Program-made: the position numbers and the translations under genes
Source: Lactonifactor sp. BIOML-A5
GTDB lineage: Bacteria; Bacillota; Clostridia; Lachnospirales; Lachnospiraceae
NCBI RefSeq assembly: GCF_009677585.1
Contig: NZ_WKYV01000003.1
Span: forward strand, 1-64,000
Direction of reading: 5' to 3'
DNA length: 64,000 nt
In this document: positions 26,510 to 34,894 of the stretch, in pieces
Layout of the letters: the number at the start of each line of letters is the position of its first letter
Position numbering within the stretch: the first letter of the stretch is position 1
The notes under the pieces: generated by a model
Told to the model about the DNA's origin: nothing
The model's input: the letters and a program-made list of their open reading frames with translations, nothing else
Database searches by the model: none

Positions 26510-26977
26510 ATGGAACTTTGGAAAGTATTATTGATTATTTTGGCGATTCTTGCAGTTGCCGTTGTCGTATTATATTTCCTGGGAAAAAGAGCACAGAAAA
26601 AGCAAGAAGCACAGCAGGAGCAGATAGAGGCTGCGAAACAAGTCGTCCCCATGCTGATTATAGATAAAAAAAGGATGCCCCTAAAAACTTCGGGGCTCCC
26701 TCAGGCAGTGATAGATCAGACGCCCAAGCTTATGAGAAGATCCAAGCTTCCTATTGTAAAGGCAAAAGTGGGCCCCAAGATTATGACTTTGGTCTGCGAT
26801 GAGAGGATCTTCGATGTAATCCCTCTGAAAAAGGAAGTCAAAGCTACCATCAGCGGAATCTACATTACAGATGTCCGGGGTGTCAGAGGTCCTCTGGAAG
26901 CACCGGCCAAAAAGAAAGGCTTCTTCCAGCGCCTGAGAAATAAGGCTATGGATGCCACCACTGGAAAACGCTCCTAA
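26510..26977 (+). CDS. small membrane-anchored hypothetical protein
   Basis: This 155-residue protein has one N-terminal membrane helix (residues 4-22), a charged segment rich in Gln, Lys and Glu (25-42), and a soluble beta-rich domain (PMLIIDKKRMPL...KIMTLVCDERIFDVIPLKKEVKATISGIYITDVRG). The C-terminus is basic. I do not recognise a characterised function; the topology suggests a membrane-proximal cytoplasmic domain. The ATG at 26510 has AGGAGG six bases upstream. It stands alone on the plus strand and ends at a bidirectional terminator. Confidence 0.8.
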   Translation: MELWKVLLIILAILAVAVVVLYFLGKRAQKKQEAQQEQIEAAKQVVPMLIIDKKRMPLKTSGLPQAVIDQTPKLMRRSKLPIVKAKVGPKIMTLVCDERIFDVIPLKKEVKATISGIYITDVRGVRGPLEAPAKKKGFFQRLRNKAMDATTGKRS

Positions 26978-26991
26978 CCGGCCATAGGATG

Positions 26992-27026
26992 AAAAAAAGG
27001 ATTGCGGCTCTGTCCGCAATCCTTTT
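26992..27026 (+). terminator. bidirectional terminator
   Basis: A perfect 13-bp stem, AAAAGGATTGCGG / CCGCAATCCTTTT, with a 6-base loop separates the plus-strand small membrane protein from the convergent DUF1934 gene. A-runs and T-runs flank both sides, so it works for both strands. Its end overlaps the DUF1934 stop codon. Confidence 0.9.
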
Positions 27027-27477
27027 ATGATCTCAGTGAAAAGTCCTGAGCCTCTTTTGATTTAATATTAATGCAGATATTGCAGTCTGCCACATGCTGT
27101 TCATTAATTTCCAGCGCGTAGTCTACATTCACATCTATATTTTCCCGGGTTTCCTGAATTTTTACCCGGGTTGCGGAGATTCCCATCTCCATACTCCCAT
27201 AGGGGGTAGAGTAGTATGTAAGGTTTTTCTTGTTCTCCTGGAACACCATATGGGCATTGGCAACTCCCTTTTTCCTTACTTCCACAGAATCTTCTTTCAC
27301 TTTTATATAGTTCTTTGTACTGCCCTCAAAGCCTTCCGTCACCTCATTATACATAATAAAATGATGTCCGTTCTTTTTATAATAATCTCCGGCTGTAATC
27401 AGCTCTATATTCGTATCCTCTTCCCCGCCTCCCGGCATCTGAAGCCCTTTGATTGTAATCAATACTTGCTTTGTCAT
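27025..27477 (-). CDS. DUF1934 domain protein (calycin-like beta-barrel)
   Basis: This 150-residue protein is of the DUF1934/YwiB family, small cytoplasmic beta-barrels common in Firmicutes. Typical segments are the initial TKQVLITIKG strand, YYKKNGHHFIMYNE, and ENKKNLTYYSTPYGSMEMGI followed by a VDYALEIN strand. The molecular role is unknown. It starts three bases after murI ends and is probably co-transcribed with it. Confidence 0.88.
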   Translation of the reverse strand: MTKQVLITIKGLQMPGGGEEDTNIELITAGDYYKKNGHHFIMYNEVTEGFEGSTKNYIKVKEDSVEVRKKGVANAHMVFQENKKNLTYYSTPYGSMEMGISATRVKIQETRENIDVNVDYALEINEQHVADCNICINIKSKEAQDFSLRS

Positions 27478-27480
27478 TCT

Positions 27481-28302
27481 TTAGTACTCCTCAATAGTAA
27501 TCTGCTTTGTCATACTCACATCATAAGGAAGTATGGAATTCGCAAAGTCTTTAAACTGCTGCACAGAATCGCTGGCATAGAAGCGGTAGGGGAATTCAGC
27601 TTCCTCCTTCCCGGGGCTTGCCAGACCTCTCTCTTCCAGTAGCCTCTGCAAGTCCTTTGCAGTTTCATACGCCGGATTCACCAGCGTGACTTTTTCTCCC
27701 ACCAGCTCCCGCATCACAGATCGCAGCAAAGGATAGTGGGTACATCCCAGTATCAGGGTATCGATATCCTGCATCAAAAGAGGTTCCAGATAACGCTTTG
27801 CCACCTCCACTGTAACGGTGTCCTTCAGCCATCCTTCCTCTACCAAAGGTACCAGCAGCGGACAGGCCTTTCCAATTACCTCAATCTCAGGGTTCTGCCG
27901 TTGAATAAACTCCTTATAGATGCAGCTGTTAATCGTAGCCCTGGTCCCGATCACTCCTATCTTATGGTTCCGCGTCACCTGGGCCGCCACTCTGGCCCCG
28001 GGCTTTACCACTCCGATTATAGGAATATCGATCTCTTCTCTTATGGTCTCAAGAGCCATGGCGCTGGCTGTATTGCAAGCCACAACAATAGCTTTTACAT
28101 CCTGGGTCATCAGAAAACGGATAATCTGGCGGGAATAGCGCAGGACAGCTTCTCTTGATTTATTCCCATAGGGAACTCTAGCGGTATCACCGAAATATAC
28201 AATTTTTTCATTGGGCAGATTCCGCATGATTTCCCTTGCCACAGTCAGCCCGCCTACTCCTGAGTCAAATACTCCTATGGGTGCGTAGTTCTTTTGGCTC
28301 AT
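27481..28302 (-). CDS. murI: glutamate racemase
   Basis: This 273-residue enzyme interconverts L- and D-glutamate, supplying D-Glu for peptidoglycan. The two catalytic cysteines are in VVACNTAS and LILGCTHYPLL; IGVFDSGVGGLTV at the N-terminus and YFGDTARVPYGNKS complete the active site. Length is usual. ATG at 28302 follows GGAG. It lies downstream of spoIIR with about 97 bases between. Confidence 0.96.
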   Translation of the reverse strand: MSQKNYAPIGVFDSGVGGLTVAREIMRNLPNEKIVYFGDTARVPYGNKSREAVLRYSRQIIRFLMTQDVKAIVVACNTASAMALETIREEIDIPIIGVVKPGARVAAQVTRNHKIGVIGTRATINSCIYKEFIQRQNPEIEVIGKACPLLVPLVEEGWLKDTVTVEVAKRYLEPLLMQDIDTLILGCTHYPLLRSVMRELVGEKVTLVNPAYETAKDLQRLLEERGLASPGKEEAEFPYRFYASDSVQQFKDFANSILPYDVSMTKQITIEEY

Positions 28303-28398
28303 ATTCTTTCTCCATCATTTATTAGCCTGGCCTCAGGCTAAGGTTTTATACATTGTTCTATTCTACTCTCACTGAAGGGAGAATTCAAGCGGAAATTA

Positions 28399-29034
28399 TC
28401 AGTGGGGGAGCCACTTAAATGTAATTTTAATCCTCGGGGTATCTGTGATTGTATCATATTCCTCTTCTGTAAGAACGTTCTTCAATTCCTCTTTTTTCTC
28501 CTCTGTGACCACTCCATGGGTATCATCTACAAAGCACAGGCTGGGGTAAAGAACACACCACCAGTTATGTCCCTCTGCCTCTCCAATTTTAATCTGAAGC
28601 GCCTCGTATTCCCCCGGCGGAAAGGTACAGTCCCCATACGTTTTTTCAGGGAAATAAGCCGTTGTAAGCCCGGCCGTCACTGGATACGCATACCCTTCTC
28701 TCCTGATCACTTCCCTGGAGATGTCCCGAATTTCCTCCATATGAGAAACGATTGCTTCCCTGGTCTCTTCCAGGGTGGTGTCATCGCCTAAAAGCTCGTG
28801 CAGATACTCTACTACTCTGTTTTTCACCTTGATTTTCAGTCCCTGATCCTCCTCACTGTCGCTGTTGGCAAGGACATGGAACCGAATGATCTCTTTAGCA
28901 ATCCCCTGCTGGATCTGACGGGGCGTTTCTTCCTGGGCCCGGGCGGTAAAGGAAGCAGCCAGAATTCCTCCCAAAACGCCCAGGGTAAGGGCTGCTGCTA
29001 TGATATATCTCTTACGGTTTGCCGTGATTTTCAT
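28399..29034 (-). CDS. spoIIR: stage II sporulation protein R
   Basis: SpoIIR is made in the forespore under SigF and exported to trigger processing of pro-SigE in the mother cell. This 211-residue protein has a signal/anchor helix (residues 9-31), then the family segments EIIRFHVLANSDSEEDQGLKIKVKNRV and FPPGEYEALQIKIGEAEGHNWWCVLYPSLCF. The ATG at 29034 follows AGGAGG, but that site lies in a strong hairpin (29044-29067). It is close behind the ger genes, an unusual neighbour for an early sporulation signal. Confidence 0.96.
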   Translation of the reverse strand: MKITANRKRYIIAAALTLGVLGGILAASFTARAQEETPRQIQQGIAKEIIRFHVLANSDSEEDQGLKIKVKNRVVEYLHELLGDDTTLEETREAIVSHMEEIRDISREVIRREGYAYPVTAGLTTAYFPEKTYGDCTFPPGEYEALQIKIGEAEGHNWWCVLYPSLCFVDDTHGVVTEEKKEELKNVLTEEEYDTITDTPRIKITFKWLPH

Positions 29035-29043
29035 TTTATGTAC

Positions 29044-29067
29044 CTCCTAATAACTTTGTATTAGGAG
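29044..29067 (-). promoter_or_regulatory. hairpin masking the spoIIR ribosome binding site
   Basis: In the mRNA, CTCCTAATA pairs perfectly with TATTAGGAG across a 6-base loop. The 3' arm contains five of the six bases of the spoIIR Shine-Dalgarno AGGAGG, eight bases before the ATG. Translation would be low unless the hairpin is opened. Confidence 0.6.
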
Positions 29068-29087
29068 TATTTCCATTTATCCTGGGT

Positions 29088-30764
29088 CTATTCAAGGTAC
29101 ACCTGGGTTCCCCTCACATTTACTCTGGGTACCTTGGGGAACTCCTCCTGGTTATGCCAGGCATTGTAGAATTTCTGTATGGTGACCTGGGCCTTTCTGT
29201 CTGGGTTCGGCTTATTTTCCAGTATTCCTATGAGGTATTCCCCCAGAGAATCAATCTCATTTCCGTTCAGGGACATTGCCTCTTCCACCTGGCTGCTTTG
29301 GAATACTTTGATGCTGCCCGCAATTGTCGGGTTATTTTCCAGATAGGCAAGGCATTTCGTAAATGCCTCCTTATTTTCCATCAGCCCGGCTCCCAGCATA
29401 AATGCCTTCACGTGCCCCAGGTCCAGATAATTTTTCTGACTTTTGTCGAACTCTTCTTCTATTTCCCTGATGGATGCCCCGGTATAGACAGTAACCCGCG
29501 GCTCCTGACTGCCGGATTCCTCTTTCTTTCCCTGGCCTGTGGTATTAGACAGATCCGGAATTCCGTAGATTACTTTATATTCCCCGTCTGTGTAGTCAAT
29601 GCTCACGATGAGGGGAAAAGCCCGGTTTTCCGGCTCTACACCGCAGCATCCATTCAGAAAGAACAAAAGGATGAGTCCCAGAATCCCTATGAGTGCCTTA
29701 CCCCACTTTGCCTTTTTCTCGTTCTTTCCCAGCCGCAGCCCGGCAATCAGGCTGATCAGCAGAAACACAGGGATGTAATACCTCTCCAGAATCTGGCCGT
29801 AGTATCTGGCCGACACGCCCATATGCGCACAGACAAGCCCCCCTGCCAGCACCAGAAACGCTGCAAACAGCCTTCCCTTTTCCCAGTGTACCCGGGACAA
29901 GAGCTCATTCTGGTAAAAAAACACACTTCCCAGAGCAAATAGTACACTGAACATCAGAAATATGATCCAGAATACATCCACGCGCTCCAGAAAATCTCCG
30001 GGTATATTAACCCCTGACATCAAATCTATCATGGGAAAGGATTTGTAAAGCAGACCGGGCAGACCAAAGGTCCCCTGCAGAAGGATAAAGGTCAGGGACA
30101 GAATTCCGCCCAAAAGTCCCACTGCTCCTATTATGACCCCGTGGGCGCTGGACGGCTTCTGAACCGTCCCCAGAGTAAAAGGAATCAGGATCAAAGGGGC
30201 AAAGGCACAGAAGATCCCATAGCTTCCCCAGCCCAGCTGGGGCCAGCTGACAGAAGCACTCTGCTGCAGATATCCTAAATTTACCTTGCTGAGGGCCAGA
30301 AAAAACATAAGAAACAGCGCCCCTACCACCAGGGGAAAGACAGCCTCTGCCATCCGGCCCCGGCGCTCCAGGCCCTGGCCGCTGCCCAGATAGCAGAAGA
30401 CCACTGCCAGCCCCATAACCATCACCGCATTGGCGCCTGTCACAAGAAAGCGCGCTACCACCGCTGCGATGATGCGGAGAAGAAAGATCCCGGTAAAGAC
30501 CAGATAGGAGAGATATACCAGAACAATAATCCGCCCTCCGATCTTTCCGAATGTCTTATCGAGATTGGTATAGGAATGATTCAAACGCACCAGATAAATG
30601 ATATAAAAGAAAAGGAAAAGAAGACCGATCCCTACACACAGTACTCCACGGCGCCCCTCCAGGGACTGCCATCCGGGAATGCACAGAAGATAGATACCCA
30701 AAAAGCTCATAACCAGCTGCCTGAAAAGCTGGCGGTGAGATATTTTCTGATTGTCTGCGAACAT
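29088..30764 (-). CDS. GerAB-GerAC fusion spore germination protein
   Basis: In this 558-residue protein, residues 10-345 form a GerAB-type permease (amino acid/polyamine transporter fold, about ten helices) expected in the inner spore membrane as part of a germinant receptor. A further helix and lipobox-like FFLNGCCG (Cys373-374) then lead into the start of a GerAC lipoprotein domain (residues 375-558: NRAFPLIVSIDYTDGEYKVIYGIPDL...). Standard receptors use separate GerAB (about 365) and GerAC (about 370-400) subunits. Here the C subunit appears fused and shortened to its N-terminal domain. It starts two bases after the gerA stop. Confidence 0.85.
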   Translation of the reverse strand: MFADNQKISHRQLFRQLVMSFLGIYLLCIPGWQSLEGRRGVLCVGIGLLFLFFYIIYLVRLNHSYTNLDKTFGKIGGRIIVLVYLSYLVFTGIFLLRIIAAVVARFLVTGANAVMVMGLAVVFCYLGSGQGLERRGRMAEAVFPLVVGALFLMFFLALSKVNLGYLQQSASVSWPQLGWGSYGIFCAFAPLILIPFTLGTVQKPSSAHGVIIGAVGLLGGILSLTFILLQGTFGLPGLLYKSFPMIDLMSGVNIPGDFLERVDVFWIIFLMFSVLFALGSVFFYQNELLSRVHWEKGRLFAAFLVLAGGLVCAHMGVSARYYGQILERYYIPVFLLISLIAGLRLGKNEKKAKWGKALIGILGLILLFFLNGCCGVEPENRAFPLIVSIDYTDGEYKVIYGIPDLSNTTGQGKKEESGSQEPRVTVYTGASIREIEEEFDKSQKNYLDLGHVKAFMLGAGLMENKEAFTKCLAYLENNPTIAGSIKVFQSSQVEEAMSLNGNEIDSLGEYLIGILENKPNPDRKAQVTIQKFYNAWHNQEEFPKVPRVNVRGTQVYLE

Positions 30765-30765
30765 C

Positions 30766-32262
30766 TTACTTGTTCTCCCTTCTGCGAAGTCTGATTTTTT
30801 CTTCTTGTCTGGCGTAAATAGGACGTCTGCGCAGCCACCAGATAGGTGCCCTCAGGATGCCGTCCTTCTCCCCGCGGAATCTCTCCTTTTTAGTGGCCAC
30901 AAAAGGCATAAGATAAGGAATATGAAAGGTTGTAAGCCCTGCCAGATGACTGATTACCAGATAGAGTCCAAGGGCAATGCCATAGACACCCAGAGTCCCC
31001 CCCAGGACGATCATGCCATATTTAATCAAACGGAAGGGTGCAGAGAATTCCTCGTTTGGAATGGCCAGTGAACTTAAGGCTGTAATGGCCACTACAACAA
31101 CTACCATGGGGCTTACCAGGTTGGCCTCCACAGCCGCCTGTCCGATAATAAGGCCTCCGACGATTCCTATGGTACCTCCCAGTGGTCCGGGCATCCGTAT
31201 CCCGGCCTCGCGTATCATCTCAAAAGCCACTTCCATAAGGATGACCTCCAGCATGCTGGGAAACGGCACCCCCTGTCTGGACTCCGCAAATGCCAGCATC
31301 AGATTGGTGGGAAGCACCTGGGTATGAAAGTTTGTCATGGCAAGGTACGTGGCGGAGAGGAGCATGGTCAGCACCACTGCAAGATACCGGAGAATGCGCA
31401 GAAAGCTCACCAGCGCAAATCGGTTATACCAGTCCTCACTTACCTGAAGGAAACTGTTGTACGTGGTGGGGAGCAGCAGTCCCACAGGTGAGTTATCGCA
31501 CAGCAAAAGTATACGTCCGTTTAACAGCTCCATAGCCGCCTTGTCCGGGCGCTCTGTTGTCTGAAACTGGGGAAACGGAGAATACCAGACCTCTTCTGTA
31601 AGCTGTTCTATAATGCCGCTGTCCGTTACCCCGTCAATTTCAAAGGACTCCAGGCGTTGTTCAATCTCCTTTAGGAGGCCGGGATCAATGAGGTCCTCCA
31701 CGTATAGAAGCTGCACCACTGTATTGGATCTGACTCCCACACTGGTCTGCTTGACTTTCATACGGGTGTCCCTGAGACGCTTTCTTACCAGCGCTGAGTT
31801 GGCTTTCACCGCATCTCCGAATCCCTCGTTCGATCCCCTCAGTACCTTCTCCGCTTCCGCCTCCTGGACGCCTCTGTCCGGATAGCCCTTGCTGGAAATC
31901 TTTATGGCATGGGGATAGCCGTCCAGAAAAAATATGGCATTTCCGGCCAGCATAGCGTCGAATGCCTCCTTCATGGTATCCAACGTTTTTACATCTGAGA
32001 TTCCCAGCCCGTTATCCTCTACAAACTCCAGAATCTGGTCCCTGGGCATCTCCCACATATGGTTGATGAGTTTACCGATCACAGACTCTTCCAGCATCAT
32101 ATTGCTTACAGCAACTTCTATATATACTACCAGACAGCGCACCTTTTTTTCATCACCCAGAAGCATAGGGCGTATGATGATATCGTCGCAGTTCTCACAC
32201 CGGCTGCGGATGTATTCTTCATTTTCCTGTATATGCATGGAAATATCACTTACTGTTGACAT
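30766..32262 (-). CDS. gerA: GerA family spore germination receptor A subunit
   Basis: This 498-residue GerAA-type protein has an N-terminal soluble domain (residues 1-240, including DIIIRPMLLGDEKKVRCLVVYIE and the SNEGFGD motif). A membrane domain follows, containing the family-specific GNAIFFLDGYPHA, LLCDNSPVGLLLPTTYNSF and RQGVPFPSMLEVILMEVAFEMIREAGIR (described as separate segments). These receptors open the spore to germinants. The ATG at 32262 is chosen over an upstream ATG at 32328 because AGGAGG lies six bases before it and the extension crosses a terminator hairpin. It is coupled to the GerAB-AC fusion. Confidence 0.93.
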   Translation of the reverse strand: MSTVSDISMHIQENEEYIRSRCENCDDIIIRPMLLGDEKKVRCLVVYIEVAVSNMMLEESVIGKLINHMWEMPRDQILEFVEDNGLGISDVKTLDTMKEAFDAMLAGNAIFFLDGYPHAIKISSKGYPDRGVQEAEAEKVLRGSNEGFGDAVKANSALVRKRLRDTRMKVKQTSVGVRSNTVVQLLYVEDLIDPGLLKEIEQRLESFEIDGVTDSGIIEQLTEEVWYSPFPQFQTTERPDKAAMELLNGRILLLCDNSPVGLLLPTTYNSFLQVSEDWYNRFALVSFLRILRYLAVVLTMLLSATYLAMTNFHTQVLPTNLMLAFAESRQGVPFPSMLEVILMEVAFEMIREAGIRMPGPLGGTIGIVGGLIIGQAAVEANLVSPMVVVVVAITALSSLAIPNEEFSAPFRLIKYGMIVLGGTLGVYGIALGLYLVISHLAGLTTFHIPYLMPFVATKKERFRGEKDGILRAPIWWLRRRPIYARQEEKIRLRRRENK

Positions 32263-32277
32263 CTTCCGCCTCCTCGT

Positions 32278-32322
32278 AAAAAAATAAGAGAAATACCCGT
32301 ATCTGGGTATCTCTCTTATCAT
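32278..32322 (-). terminator. terminator of the GntR gene, abutting the gerA leader
   Basis: On the minus strand, ATAAGAGAGATACCC pairs with GGGTATTTCTCTTAT with one mismatch, followed by TTTTTTTAC. The U-run ends a few bases before the gerA ribosome binding site. Confidence 0.85.
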
Positions 32323-32344
32323 GTGCAAAATTTACCTTTTTATT

Positions 32345-33019
32345 CTATTCTTTTAAATGTAGACTTCGGATAATGGCCTTCTGCTGGTTCGCAATATGCT
32401 TTTTAACCTCCATAAGTGCCGCCTCCTCATCCCGGGCCTTAACCGCCCGGTAGATTGCTTCATGCTCTGTAATCAGGGTTCTCCTGGCCTTTGCATCCTT
32501 CAGATACTCTACCCGGTACCGGTACATCTGCTCCCGAAGATTACTCAGGATCTGCACCAGGCGGCGGTTGTTGGTCCCGCTGTATATGGTCTCATGGAAT
32601 TCTACATCTGCCTGGGCAAGGGCCGTCAGATCGTCTGTTTCCATCAGAGAGGCAAACCTGTCTGAGATTTCCTTCAGCTTTTCTATGGACTCATTCCCCA
32701 TTCGGCTGCAGGCCAGCTTGATTGCCAGCTCCTCCAGGCCCATCCGTACTTCCAGAACATCATTGAGTTCCCGCTCTGTGATGGAGGCTACTTTTGCCCC
32801 CTTCCGGGGTATCATAATAACAAGTCCTTCCAGTTCCAGCTTGCGGATCGCTTCCCGGATAGGGGTTCTGCTGACCCCCAGGCGGTTGGCCAGGGATATC
32901 TCCATCAGACGCTCTCCCGGTTTCAGCTGTCCTGTGAGAATAGCCTCTCTGAGAGTATTAAATACGACATCACGCAAAGGCAGATACTCGTCCATATGCA
33001 TCTGGAAATCATTTGTCAT
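32345..33019 (-). CDS. GntR family transcriptional regulator, FCD type
   Basis: This 224-residue regulator has an N-terminal winged helix (REAILTGQLKPGERLMEISLANRLGVSRTPIREAIRKLELEGLV, given as consecutive helices) and a C-terminal all-helical FCD ligand domain with the D...H...H metal/ligand pattern (DVEFHETIY, ITEHEAIYRAV). FCD proteins usually sense carboxylic acids. Its ATG overlaps the ispE stop by four bases, so it is translationally coupled to ispE. The regulon is not evident; the catabolic block at 34-47 kb has its own FadR-type gene. Confidence 0.92.
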   Translation of the reverse strand: MTNDFQMHMDEYLPLRDVVFNTLREAILTGQLKPGERLMEISLANRLGVSRTPIREAIRKLELEGLVIMIPRKGAKVASITERELNDVLEVRMGLEELAIKLACSRMGNESIEKLKEISDRFASLMETDDLTALAQADVEFHETIYSGTNNRRLVQILSNLREQMYRYRVEYLKDAKARRTLITEHEAIYRAVKARDEEAALMEVKKHIANQQKAIIRSLHLKE

Positions 33020-33894
33020 GCGTAGTTTCCTCCATTTCCATTGTTAAAAATGGTCGTCAGAAATACCTGTTTCGCCAGTCTGCTCTTCTTCAGCTGCCGG
33101 CATGCATTTCTGGCTGTCTTATCATTGTCAAACAGTCCGAAGACCGTGGGTCCGCTTCCGCTCATCATTGCGTTTAGAGCGCCGTGGCTCTTCATATGAT
33201 TCTTAATCTCCTGAATCACCGGATAGTTTGGAATCGTTACTGTCTCCAGTACATTCTCCATCTTTCCCGCAATGCTCCTTAAGTCCTTCCTATGCAGTCC
33301 CTTCACCAGACCGTCTATGTCCGCATGCCAGGCAAGGTCGTTAGCATGCAGATTTTCATATACGAACTTCGTGGAAACGCTGATCCCCGGCTTTCCAATT
33401 AAAACGTAGCATTTGGGCATGGGAGGCAGAACCGATAACCTCTCTCCAATCCCCTCCGCCAGGGCGGTTCCTCTCATTATACAGTAGGGAACGTCTGCTC
33501 CTATGGCAACTGCCCGCTCCATCAGCTCCTGCTGGGACAAGCCCAAGCGGAATATACGGTTGACCCCCACCATTGCCGCTGCCGCGTCTGAACTTCCCCC
33601 GGCCATACCTGCTGCCACCGGTATGAATTTCCTGAGATTGATCACCAATCCGTCATGAATATTGAACTCCTCCAGAAGAAGCCTGGATGCTTTGTAAACA
33701 AGATTATTTTCATTTGTGGGAATATAGGGCAGATTCGTTGTCAGTACAATCCCGGGTGCTTTTTTCCGCTTTATGTCCAGCTGATCGTACATATTAATGG
33801 TCTGCATTACCATACGGACTTCATGATAACCATCCTCCCGGCGTCGCACTACATCCAACCCCAAATTTATCTTAGCCAAGGCTCTTAATCGCAT
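33016..33894 (-). CDS. ispE: 4-diphosphocytidyl-2-C-methyl-D-erythritol kinase
   Basis: IspE phosphorylates CDP-methylerythritol in the MEP isoprenoid pathway. This 292-residue GHMP kinase has the substrate-binding KINLGLDVVRRREDGYHEVRMVMQ start, the ATP loop PVAAGMAGGSSDAAA (residues 91-105) and the C-terminal MSGSGPTVFGLF motif. Length is usual. ATG at 33894 follows GGAGAG. It is transcribed with the downstream GntR gene. Confidence 0.96.
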   Translation of the reverse strand: MRLRALAKINLGLDVVRRREDGYHEVRMVMQTINMYDQLDIKRKKAPGIVLTTNLPYIPTNENNLVYKASRLLLEEFNIHDGLVINLRKFIPVAAGMAGGSSDAAAAMVGVNRIFRLGLSQQELMERAVAIGADVPYCIMRGTALAEGIGERLSVLPPMPKCYVLIGKPGISVSTKFVYENLHANDLAWHADIDGLVKGLHRKDLRSIAGKMENVLETVTIPNYPVIQEIKNHMKSHGALNAMMSGSGPTVFGLFDNDKTARNACRQLKKSRLAKQVFLTTIFNNGNGGNYA

Positions 33895-34041
33895 GTGTCT
33901 CTCCTTGTATTTCGCATGTACTTTGTATACTGTATCCGTTTTTATACAATCTATCTTACCCGATTTTATTAGGTTTTACAACATATTTTGTCGGATTCCG
34001 GAAAGTTCATGCATTCTTTCTAAACCTGGGGACGTTTATTA

Positions 34042-34053
34042 GTCAATATTGAC
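34042..34053. repeat. 12-base palindrome
   Basis: GTCAATATTGAC is a perfect palindrome in the 230-bp gap between ispE and the SDR gene. No promoter is obvious around it; it may be a protein binding site for ispE control or chance. Confidence 0.25.
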
Positions 34054-34083
34054 CATAGTACGTAGGATGATTGTTAATTCAGA

Positions 34084-34112
34084 AAAAGGCCATGTATCTC
34101 AAAGGCCTTTTT
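34084..34112 (-). terminator. terminator at the end of the catabolic block
   Basis: AAAAAGGCC, a 12-base loop and GGCCTTTTT form a symmetrical hairpin with T-runs on either strand, 12 bases after the SDR stop. Confidence 0.85.
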
Positions 34113-34124
34113 CAGTATTTCTTT

Positions 34125-34883
34125 TTAAATTGTCATTCCGCCATCTGCCATAATAACTGCACCATTAACAAATGCGGCTTCCTCACATGCGGCAAATAAG
34201 ATTGCCTCTGCGATCTCCGTATCTTTCCCTAACCGGCCCATGGGCTGCCTGGCGATAAAATCCTCTCTGGCTGCCTTGGGATCCTCAAACACTGCGATCC
34301 GCTCCTCCAGAGACGGGGTTTCCGTTGTCCCCGGACAGATGCAGTTGCAGCGAATGTTCTCCTTTATGTAATCAGCTGCCATGGATCTGGTAAGGGCTAC
34401 CACAGCTCCCTTGGAAGCTGCATATGCGGCTCTGTCTCTGACTCCCTTTACAGCCACAGCGGAAGCGTTGTTAACAATCACTCCCCCTCCGTTCTGCCGC
34501 ATAACATCTACCGCATACTTAGACACCAGGTAACAGCTCTTGGCATTGACAGCCATAGAGGTGTCCCAATCTTTCTCTGTGACTGTCTCCACGTTGCCGG
34601 GCAGTACCACACCGGCATTATTCACCAGTATATCCACTCTTCCATAGATTTGTACCGCCTGGCGGATCAGTTTTTCTGCCCCTCCAGCCTGAGAGACATC
34701 TGCCTGTACAAAGGTACACTCACCCCCTGCCTCAATAATTCGCCCGCAGGTCTCCCGGCCATGGGCCTCCGTGCGCCCGTTTACCACAACCTTGGCTCCA
34801 AGCTCAGCAAACCTGACAGCCGCGGCCCTGCCAATCCCCACTCCGGATCCTGTGATTACTACAACTTTTCCGCTAAAATTCAT
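34125..34883 (-). CDS. SDR family NAD(P)-dependent oxidoreductase
   Basis: This 252-residue classical short-chain dehydrogenase has the nucleotide-binding TGSGVGIG (residues 11-18), NNAG (89-92), the catalytic Ser region NNASAVAV and YAASK (YxxxK), and the C-terminal FVNGAVIMADGGMTI. It would oxidise a hydroxyl or reduce a keto group on a small substrate or acyl chain. It is the last gene of the catabolic block, 11 bases after the amidohydrolase, with AGGAGG seven bases before the ATG. The substrate is unknown. Confidence 0.9.
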   Translation of the reverse strand: MNFSGKVVVITGSGVGIGRAAAVRFAELGAKVVVNGRTEAHGRETCGRIIEAGGECTFVQADVSQAGGAEKLIRQAVQIYGRVDILVNNAGVVLPGNVETVTEKDWDTSMAVNAKSCYLVSKYAVDVMRQNGGGVIVNNASAVAVKGVRDRAAYAASKGAVVALTRSMAADYIKENIRCNCICPGTTETPSLEERIAVFEDPKAAREDFIARQPMGRLGKDTEIAEAILFAACEEAAFVNGAVIMADGGMTI

Positions 34884-34894
34884 ATCCTATCCTC

